A DNA stretch of 6,722 nucleotides, taken from NCBI GenBank assembly GCA_014377395.1, contig JACMPS010000298.1:1-6722 (forward strand), read 5' to 3'. The notes below the pieces were generated by a model that made no database searches, was not told the DNA's origin, and saw only the letters and a program-made list of their open reading frames with translations. The DNA comes from Chthonomonadaceae bacterium (GTDB lineage Bacteria; Armatimonadota; Chthonomonadetes; Chthonomonadales; Chthonomonadaceae). Of the stretch, positions 1 through 5,995 are shown one piece after another; position 1 is the first letter of the stretch, and each line of letters opens with the position of its first letter. Position numbers and translations under genes: made by a program.

Positions 1-141
1 GGAGACGCTTTTTGGATCATGTCAGACACCTCTTTTGCCGAGAAGTTATCTGATCATACGAAAAGCGTTTCCCCATTCTCAATTTTCGCTAAACTACAGA
101 AACACAAGAAAGAAACCGGAAATCCCACCGAGTTAGCCTAA
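1..141 (+). CDS. C-terminal end of an unidentified protein (5' end outside window), convergent to the operon
   Basis: The plus strand is open from the first base to a TAA at 139-141, giving 46 residues that begin GDAFWIMSDTSF and end NPTELA. The piece mixes hydrophobic and charged residues in a normal way and ends in a lysine-rich stretch (KLQKHKKE), which is typical of a real C-terminus. I do not recognise the family. An internal ATG at 19 has no well-placed ribosome binding site, so I read this as the end of a longer gene entering from the left. It converges on the minus-strand operon, with stops 42 bp apart and no strong terminator hairpin between them. The main competing reading is a minus-strand gene starting at 20, which has a good AGAGGTG-like site upstream. 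I favour the plus-strand reading because the frame is open and protein-like over its whole length. Confidence 0.5.
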   Translation, partial: GDAFWIMSDTSFAEKLSDHTKSVSPFSIFAKLQKHKKETGNPTELA

Positions 142-168
142 ACGTCAAAATAGAAAGGAATCAACATT

Positions 169-198
169 TTATCTTCGCTCGAATTATCTTCGCTCGAA
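169..198. repeat. Perfect 15-bp tandem duplication across the stop of the ZorB-like gene
   Basis: The unit TTATCTTCGCTCGAA occurs at 169-183 and again, directly adjacent and identical, at 184-198. On the minus strand each copy encodes Phe-Glu-Arg-Arg-stop in the same frame, so the last four codons and stop of the ZorB-like gene are duplicated just behind it without changing the protein. Each copy contains the short inverted repeat TTCG-CT-CGAA. In the right copy, with flanking bases, this extends to TCTTCG-CT-CGAAGA (188-201). The two-base loop and lack of a U-tract make it a poor terminator candidate. Replication slippage is the simplest origin. Confidence 0.9.
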
Positions 199-975
199 GA
201 CGATCTCGATGCGGCGGTTTTGTCGTTGCCCTGCTGAGGTTGCGTTTGAGGCAAGAGGACGTTTTTCCCCGTATCCGATTGCTTCCAGAGAGGCTCCGGT
301 TGCACCGGAAGTTTTAATTCCTTCATTGTTCAATCGTCCCTCGATGGCTTTCGTCAGCCAGATCGCACGGGCGGCAGAGAGTTCCCAATTCGTGCGAAAA
401 TGCGAGTTCGTTCCAAGAATGGGAGTATTGTCCGTGTGACCTTCCACCCGAATTTTGTGATAGCCTTGCCGATAAAGACTGAGAGTTTGATCTAAAATGG
501 GGGCGACACGTGATTTATCCGAAGGCTCATCCGAAAGCGAAGGAAAGTTTAAGCGATCCTGTCCGTATTTCTGGCGCACGACAGGAGCCAGCAACCGATC
601 CTGAACCTCGTCTCCCAACTCGTTCCAGAGGGCGTCTCGATGCGTTTCCAACGATCTTCGTTCGCCTTCAGTCAAACCCGAAACTCCCCTTTTCTCCAGA
701 AGACGGCAGGGGTCTTCCTTTTCCGTTTGCAACAACGAGGTGAACAGTTTCGCCTCTTCCCCCTTTTCGCGCCGCACCTTCAGGTTGTGAAGCAAGAGCA
801 ATTCCTGCGCCTTGCGCTTCGTTTCTCCGCCGCCTTCCTTTGCGCTTCCCTTGCGGACGCCGTTCTGAATTGCCAGTGCCGCCAGCAAAACAAACGTCAG
901 TCCCAACATCAAATCGAAAAGGGATCGAAAGGGGTGGGATCCGACTTCCTCCTTAAAGGCTGTTTTATGTCGCAT
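184..975 (-). CDS. ZorB/MotB-like stator subunit: one membrane helix plus OmpA-like peptidoglycan-binding domain
   Basis: This is the likely peptidoglycan-anchored partner of the MotA/ZorA-like protein encoded just upstream. From the ATG at 975 it has 263 residues. A short basic N-terminus is followed by a membrane helix at about 18-37 (FDLMLGLTFVLLAALAI). Asp21 at its start is in the position of the essential ion-binding aspartate of MotB and ZorB. A charged, mostly helical linker runs to about 150. The C-terminal OmpA-like domain has GHTDNTP at 179-185, a SAAR motif at 200-203 and NRRIEIVF near the end; the Asp and Arg of these motifs bind peptidoglycan in the family. The start could extend to a TTG at 1008, adding 11 residues, but the ATG has an AGAAAAGG site 9 nt upstream and gives the usual short N-terminus. 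It overlaps the ZorA-like gene by 11 bp, which suggests translational coupling. The family call is strong; ZorB rather than generic MotB rests on the partner's long tail and the non-flagellar context. Confidence 0.9.
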   Translation of the reverse strand: MRHKTAFKEEVGSHPFRSLFDLMLGLTFVLLAALAIQNGVRKGSAKEGGGETKRKAQELLLLHNLKVRREKGEEAKLFTSLLQTEKEDPCRLLEKRGVSGLTEGERRSLETHRDALWNELGDEVQDRLLAPVVRQKYGQDRLNFPSLSDEPSDKSRVAPILDQTLSLYRQGYHKIRVEGHTDNTPILGTNSHFRTNWELSAARAIWLTKAIEGRLNNEGIKTSGATGASLEAIGYGEKRPLASNATSAGQRQNRRIEIVFERR

Positions 976-2740
976 TGACCGATGCCTTTTCTGATTCCGC
1001 ACTCTCAAAAGCCTCGACTTCGTGGTTTATCTGGTGAAGACGCCTTTCCAGAGCTTGCGTGAGTTGTTCTGCTTCTATCGCCGAACGCTCTTCCTGCGCC
1101 CTGAGCGTGGAAGTCAATTTCTCTGCGGTATCGCCTAAAGTTTGCGCCCTTTGTTCTACGTTTGCAAATTCCGAAGCCACCCTTCCCACTGCATCCGTCA
1201 GACGACCTACCTCCCCAACAACTCCTTCCATTCGCTCTTGTTCCCGCTTCTGGAGAGCAGGGTAAAACTCGCCCATCTGCAAAAGCAATGTTTCCGAGCG
1301 TGACCTCCACCCCTCCAGGTCTGCACCGAAGACTGTCTGCAACCGCTCCAGATCATGCAATTGTCGCTCTTGCCACGCTTCGATTCGAGAGTGCAATTCG
1401 CTTGACTGGACAAGGTGTCTGTCCGAACTCTGACGTATCTGATCCAACGCCGAAGCCATCCCGGAGGAGGCTTCCTGCAAGTCGGACAGGTTGCGAGAAA
1501 CCCCGTCGAACGCCCCCTCCATCCCCTCCCTCAGAACGTCGGGAAGTTCCGCACGTAAAGCGTTCAGGGTTTCCTTTATCTCCAGAGTGACCTCGCGAAA
1601 ATGCTCCTGCGATAACGCCCGATAGTTTGCCATCGCCTCATCAAACCAGGTGCTATATTCTGTTCGCTGGCGGGTCATCCAAATTTTGTAACGCTCCTGC
1701 ATTTTCTCCAGCGAGTCGTCAATTGCTTTCTGATGCGTTTCCTGCATCGTCTTCACCAGAGAACCTAGAGCCTGAGAGACCCCGGCAAATTCCTCCGAAA
1801 GACGTTTGCTCAAGGCATCGCCCCGCTCCTCATGTTGCTTTGCAATCCTGTTTTCGCGGTTGAGAATGCCCTCGAAAGCGTTTTCCAACCGATCCGCCGT
1901 TTGTCCCCACTGCGACGAAGAGTGTGCAAGCGTCCTTGTCTGCTCTGTCAATTCTCTGAGGGGCGTTTGCAAACCCTCCAACAGGCGATCCAGTGAGGGC
2001 TTGAGACCTTCGAGAAGACGGGCATCGGGGGACAGGAGTTTGGTTCCCATCTGCGCGAAAAGTTCCTCTTCCAGAACGGAGTCCACACTCTCAGCGAGGG
2101 CTTCCTGACGGGCAAGCAAAGTCGAGTGGCAGATACGTAGCGAAATGTTGAACGCAACCGCAGAAAGACCACTCGCCAACCCGGGCCCAAGATGTGCAAG
2201 CAGATCGCCGACGCTCAGTCCATTTTCGCTTTGTTGCGTGAGGGAAAGCAGGATCGAAACGAATGTTCCCGCAATGCCGAGATTAAGGGCAGAGTCCATC
2301 ATCGCTCTCAGGTAACGCTCTTCAGGGGCAAAGTAGCGTCCTTCCGCTTCCCCGCGCTCGATCTCCGAAAGGGCAACGCCTCGCCGAAACGCGCGAAGGG
2401 TTTCCTTATAGCGCAAATTAAAAAGTGGAGTGGAGTTAAATCGCCATGACAGCCCTTGTTCAAAGGTCGGAACAACTTCCTTTCGTAATTGTTCGAGGCA
2501 CGCCGTGCTTTTGAGTTCCGACTCCTCCGAGGCATAGCGGTCAAGGACAGAAAACGTTTTCCACCAACCAATTCCGAAGACGATAACAACGGCGATGACA
2601 AACATCAGGGGCGTGTAAAACCACAGTCCGGCTCCTGATGGTTTCGAGGAAGCAAGCGCGTACAGGGCAACGAACATAAACAGAACTGCCAACCCCAGAG
2701 CCCCGCCCATCCGCAGACGGGCTTGTTCTGAACTGAACAT
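965..2740 (-). CDS. ZorA-like MotA/TolQ/ExbB-family motor subunit with long cytoplasmic coiled-coil tail
   Basis: This 591-residue protein is the likely ion-channel and rotor subunit of a MotAB-type motor. Hydrophobic segments lie at about 11-31, 40-60, 151-169 and 184-203. The last two match the MotA/TolQ/ExbB core: LGIAGTFVSILLSLTQQ, then LGPGLASGLSAVAFNISLRI, with small and hydroxyl residues (Thr159, Ser162, Ser165, Ser190, Ser193) that could line the ion path. The loop between helices 2 and 3 (61-150) is charged and cytoplasmic in the family. From about 215 to 585 there is a nearly unbroken, Glu/Gln/Arg/Leu-rich helical tail with heptad-like spacing and no further membrane segments. Flagellar MotA (about 290 residues) and ExbB lack such a tail, whereas ZorA of Zorya anti-phage systems has one. 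The ATG directly follows the tubulin-like gene's stop (TAAATG), and the 3' end overlaps the ZorB-like gene. Function as an ion-driven rotary motor is inferred from the family. The cargo or signal carried by the tail is unknown. Confidence 0.88.
   Translation of the reverse strand: MFSSEQARLRMGGALGLAVLFMFVALYALASSKPSGAGLWFYTPLMFVIAVVIVFGIGWWKTFSVLDRYASEESELKSTACLEQLRKEVVPTFEQGLSWRFNSTPLFNLRYKETLRAFRRGVALSEIERGEAEGRYFAPEERYLRAMMDSALNLGIAGTFVSILLSLTQQSENGLSVGDLLAHLGPGLASGLSAVAFNISLRICHSTLLARQEALAESVDSVLEEELFAQMGTKLLSPDARLLEGLKPSLDRLLEGLQTPLRELTEQTRTLAHSSSQWGQTADRLENAFEGILNRENRIAKQHEERGDALSKRLSEEFAGVSQALGSLVKTMQETHQKAIDDSLEKMQERYKIWMTRQRTEYSTWFDEAMANYRALSQEHFREVTLEIKETLNALRAELPDVLREGMEGAFDGVSRNLSDLQEASSGMASALDQIRQSSDRHLVQSSELHSRIEAWQERQLHDLERLQTVFGADLEGWRSRSETLLLQMGEFYPALQKREQERMEGVVGEVGRLTDAVGRVASEFANVEQRAQTLGDTAEKLTSTLRAQEERSAIEAEQLTQALERRLHQINHEVEAFESAESEKASVNAT
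985..992 (-). promoter_or_regulatory. Ribosome binding site deciding the ZorB-like start
   Basis: The minus strand reads AGAAAAGG here, 9 nt before the ATG at 975 and inside the end of the ZorA-like gene. It favours the ATG over the TTG at 1008, which would give a 44-bp overlap and an extra basic stretch ahead of the membrane helix. Confidence 0.6.
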
Positions 2741-5700
2741 TTAGGGCCAGTACCTTTCGACAATTTCACCCGCCCCACCCGTGTGACAGGCAGTACAGCG
2801 GAATTGTTTGTCCAGCAGGTCTTCGCGATTTTTGCCCTGCGGATGACCGTAGTGGCAATAATAGCCGTCTGCCGGGGCTACTTTGTCGGGTGCTTTCTCG
2901 AATGCTTCACCCTCGCGCCGATAAAGACGCGAGAACTCTTGCTGTCCTTTCTCCATCGTGCGGGTGCAAAGTGCGAAAAGTGCGCGTGTCAGAGCCGGGT
3001 TGCGAACGCAAGCACGCCGGAAAATTTTGTTGGCACGTTGACCGTCCAACCCCTTGACGCCAAAGGAATGAAGGGCGGCGAGGGATTGTTCGACAACAAG
3101 GGTCAATCGTTCCGCTCCATAGCGTTGCTGATAATCCGACAGATAAGTTTTCATGCCGCTCAGAAGAGTGGCGTAGCGGGGTTGCAGGAGTTTACCGATT
3201 GCGGCATCGAATTCCAGAGGGAGAATTTCTTCGGTTGCGCCCAGTTGGATCGCTCCGGGCTGATGATAGACTCGGAAGTTCCCTTCGCTGAGGGTGTACC
3301 ATCCCTTTTCGTCAATCTCCTTCGTGAAGGAGGGCATCCAGGGGAACATCGCATCGTTCGCACGTCCCAGAGCCAAGATCAAAAGCCAGTTTTCTTCGGC
3401 TTGATTGACCTGATCGGGAGTGATAAGAGGGTTCACCCAGTCCACATCAATGCGGGTGTGCCATTGCGTAAAGTCGGTACAACTTTCGGCACTCTCCAGC
3501 GAACTCAGGTCGTTCGCGTCTTTGCGAATGACCCCCTCCATTTGTCCCAGCGTAAAGCCGTGCCTTTCTCGAATGATCGTCAAACGGAAAGGGTCTCCCG
3601 AATCGGTGACGGTGCGGTGTGCGGAGGTCGGCAGTCGAATTTCGATTTTGTCCTTCAGGCGGGCGATGTCTTCCGGGGTAGCGGCAGCGTTCGGAGTCAG
3701 CGAAAGCAAGGCGATTTCCTGTGGCTTCGGTGCAATCCCGCGCACCTGACGCAATTTGTCGCTAAGTTGTGTACCGGAGACTTTCAGGCTCGGTTCGCTC
3801 CGCTGAATCACCGCGTCGAGATCGGCATCCTGTGCGAGTTGAGCGATGTGGATTTCCCGACTTAGCGACTCAAAGTAAGATTTCGCACTCTCCACGAAAC
3901 TCGCTTTGATCTGTGCGGGGATACGCTCCACCTCGTTGCGGGAACCGGGAAGATCGTCGAAAGAACCCTGCTCCGCACGGGAGAGCAGTTCGCCCAGAGG
4001 CTCCAACGTTTTCAGCAATTCACGTTGAGCACGTCGTTCTTTTTGCTCTTCGTCCCAAAATGTTGCAGGTTCTTCCGACCATTTACGCTGTTTTAATTGC
4101 TCGTAATAACGCTGCGTAACGGTTCCAGCTTGTCGGGAAGTTTCGGGCGTGAAATAAACGACGCCATTCATCACTGGGACTTCCTGCGCCTTTTTTCTCC
4201 AGAGGGCATCGAGACGATTTGCTTCCTGCTGAAACGCGGCCTCCATTTTTTCCAGGCGCCGGACACGAGTGGCGGTCACGTTGCGGAGTTGTTTGATGAT
4301 CGCGTTCAGGGTATCGCGTTGCTCCATAAATCCGAAGGCGCGAACCTGTACCTCCATCTCAAGCCATTGCTCGGCACTGCGGTTGACGACTTCCCACTCG
4401 TGTCGCAGTTTTTCTTTGTTACCGGCAAAAGGATTTTTCGAACGCTCGATTTTTTCCATTGCTTCAAGCGATTCGTCCATTCGCTGACGGAGCGAACGAG
4501 CATCCTCCTGCAAGTCGGGCAAGCGGCGATCCCGCTCTTTCGCCCACGCTTCCATTTTTTCGATGTAACCGCGCAAGACTTTCAGCACAAACCCGGGTCC
4601 GCGTCCGAGATCGAACAATCCTCCTTCCAGAATCTTGTCCACTTCCTGCTCGATGTTTTCCAGAAGGCGTTTCTGATTGTTGTCAATGACCTGGACAAGC
4701 GGAATCAGCGCGTTTTCCCCATCGCTGGAAATCGTTTGAGTGGTGACACCCAGATCGGTTTGCTGAATCAAACGGCGAATTTCGGTGACTTTCGGCGGCG
4801 TTCCGTCTTTGCCCGCCGCCTCAATTTTGCGATGAAGCCCCACATCGAAGCGTTCACCGGATTGATCAATCAGTCGGCGAACCATGCCGTCAAAATCCGA
4901 TCCGACAAGCCCCATTGCCTCCTGCACCTGCAAGGGGGTGACGGTATTGGTCAACCAGGCATTGAGAGTGGAAGCCATAAGCCGATCCGAAAGCGCGGAA
5001 AGAACGTGTTCGCCGGGAAACTCAAGAGCCGCCGCCCCCATTGAGGAGAAAAGTGGACGCATATACCCAATTCGGTCTTCTCCCGTGATTTGCGACAGCG
5101 CGTTCACGTCTAGTGCCGCTATCTTTTCTCCTGCTGCCCCCACTGCCGCCGCCAGATATTGCGCCACAAGCGAGTTAAGAGCCGTGACATCACTGGCTTG
5201 AGCACCGGAGGGCATACAGACGCGCAACAGATCATAGGGAGGTTTATCATAAACTTGAGGTTCACTTTGCCCCGGCAACTTTTGCCGCCACTGCGTTTCC
5301 GCGAGTTGGTAGTGATTGAGTTCTTTCAGAGCATAGTAAGCGTTTTTCTTAAAGCGTTGATTCCCGGAAGTCTGATGCGGAAGGGTGAAAATCGCCTGTA
5401 CTTTGGCACGCTCGCCACTCCAATTTCGGATCAGATAGCCCCAGTCGGCACACCCCCCGGAACCCGTTCCCCCGCAGAGCGTTCCCACCACATAAACCAC
5501 GGTATCGGGATGCTCAGTGACTTCGAGTGAGGGGTTTCCAAGAGCCTGAGCGATTTGTTGCTTTGTAAGATCGCGGAGACTGTCTAACTCGCGTTTCACT
5601 CGCGCTTGTAGTTTTGTATAGTTAGGGGAATGAAACAGGCACAAACGTCCTAACATTCGCAGGTTTCCCGCACCGACGGAAGCATCGGTGATGTTTTTCA

Positions 5701-5989
5701 GACATTTCCCGTCCTGCCAATCGAAAAAATCGAACTCATCGCCTTTGGTTTTCGGGTTAGAGCGGTACTGATCGTAATCGAAAGCGTCAATCCCGATGTG
5801 AATCATCCGATCCCCCAGCGGCGTTTCTGGCTTTTCGGTTTCCGCCACCAGAAGACGCACCCAGGGCGTGTTGTCAAGACTGCCGTATCGCCACGTCAGT
5901 TGCTCGGCGACGTTCTCGGCGATTTCGCGCCCGGTTGTTCCCAGTCCGAGGATCAAAGTTTTCCGTATCGAGAGTTTAGTCATATTCAT
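2741..5989 (-). CDS. Large tubulin/FtsZ-superfamily GTPase-like protein (Tubulin_2 type) with coiled coils and C-terminal Zn-ribbon-like motif
   Basis: This 1082-residue protein has a tubulin-like GTPase domain in roughly residues 1-340. The first loop is TLILGLGTTGREIAENV (11-27), close to the GLGGTG loop of tubulin-like proteins. A VGAGNLRMLGRL segment (105-115) resembles the FtsZ T3 region. VYVVGTLCGGTGSGG (165-179) is the tubulin/FtsZ signature loop. A helix beginning DVTALNSLV (268-276) followed by AALDVNALSQI (291-301) could be H7 and the T7 loop. Residues 435-600 are rich in heptad-like Glu/Arg/Leu helices, probably coiled coil, and more charged helix follows to about 735. The section from about 790 to 1035 is globular and unrecognised. 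The end carries Cys1045, His1046, His1049, Cys1065, Cys1068 and His1069, like a zinc ribbon. No signal peptide or membrane helix is visible, so it is probably cytoplasmic. FtsZ is about 380 residues and tubulin about 450, so this is a much larger type. It follows the upstream gene by 6 bp and abuts the ZorA-like gene. GTP binding is well supported; polymerisation is inference. Confidence 0.87.
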   Translation of the reverse strand: MNMTKLSIRKTLILGLGTTGREIAENVAEQLTWRYGSLDNTPWVRLLVAETEKPETPLGDRMIHIGIDAFDYDQYRSNPKTKGDEFDFFDWQDGKCLKNITDASVGAGNLRMLGRLCLFHSPNYTKLQARVKRELDSLRDLTKQQIAQALGNPSLEVTEHPDTVVYVVGTLCGGTGSGGCADWGYLIRNWSGERAKVQAIFTLPHQTSGNQRFKKNAYYALKELNHYQLAETQWRQKLPGQSEPQVYDKPPYDLLRVCMPSGAQASDVTALNSLVAQYLAAAVGAAGEKIAALDVNALSQITGEDRIGYMRPLFSSMGAAALEFPGEHVLSALSDRLMASTLNAWLTNTVTPLQVQEAMGLVGSDFDGMVRRLIDQSGERFDVGLHRKIEAAGKDGTPPKVTEIRRLIQQTDLGVTTQTISSDGENALIPLVQVIDNNQKRLLENIEQEVDKILEGGLFDLGRGPGFVLKVLRGYIEKMEAWAKERDRRLPDLQEDARSLRQRMDESLEAMEKIERSKNPFAGNKEKLRHEWEVVNRSAEQWLEMEVQVRAFGFMEQRDTLNAIIKQLRNVTATRVRRLEKMEAAFQQEANRLDALWRKKAQEVPVMNGVVYFTPETSRQAGTVTQRYYEQLKQRKWSEEPATFWDEEQKERRAQRELLKTLEPLGELLSRAEQGSFDDLPGSRNEVERIPAQIKASFVESAKSYFESLSREIHIAQLAQDADLDAVIQRSEPSLKVSGTQLSDKLRQVRGIAPKPQEIALLSLTPNAAATPEDIARLKDKIEIRLPTSAHRTVTDSGDPFRLTIIRERHGFTLGQMEGVIRKDANDLSSLESAESCTDFTQWHTRIDVDWVNPLITPDQVNQAEENWLLILALGRANDAMFPWMPSFTKEIDEKGWYTLSEGNFRVYHQPGAIQLGATEEILPLEFDAAIGKLLQPRYATLLSGMKTYLSDYQQRYGAERLTLVVEQSLAALHSFGVKGLDGQRANKIFRRACVRNPALTRALFALCTRTMEKGQQEFSRLYRREGEAFEKAPDKVAPADGYYCHYGHPQGKNREDLLDKQFRCTACHTGGAGEIVERYWP
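2753..2758 (-). promoter_or_regulatory. Ribosome binding site of the ZorA-like gene
   Basis: GAAAGG on the minus strand lies 12 nt before the ATG at 2740, within the last codons of the tubulin-like gene. The spacing is long. With stop and start adjacent as TAAATG, reinitiation by ribosomes finishing the upstream gene probably contributes. Confidence 0.45.
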
Positions 5990-5995
5990 AGAAAT

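Noticed and set aside
188..201. Inverted repeat TCTTCG-CT-CGAAGA as a terminator
   Set aside because: It sits inside the last codons of the ZorB-like gene, has only a two-base loop and lacks a following T-tract.
138..326. Minus-strand 62-codon frame overlapping the end of the ZorB-like gene
   Set aside because: It is out of frame with the conserved OmpA-domain end, which needs the other frame, and its translation is low-complexity Ser/Asp/Glu sequence.
184..2740. Flagellar motAB
   Set aside because: The MotA-like protein has a very long C-terminal tail unlike flagellar MotA, and no flagellar or chemotaxis gene is nearby; a ZorAB-like motor fits better.
2783..2797. CTACH as a c-type haem attachment motif (CXXCH)
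   Set aside because: The protein has no signal peptide or membrane helix, and a second Cys/His pair just upstream makes a zinc ribbon far more likely.
2783..3865. 360-codon plus-strand open frame opposite the tubulin-like gene
   Set aside because: It lies wholly antisense to a well-supported gene, has no recognisable motif or fitting neighbour, and is the kind of open shadow frame expected opposite a long coding region.
4097..5044. 315-codon plus-strand open frame opposite the tubulin-like gene
   Set aside because: Antisense shadow over the coiled-coil part of the gene; the composition follows from the opposite-strand codons and no domain is visible.
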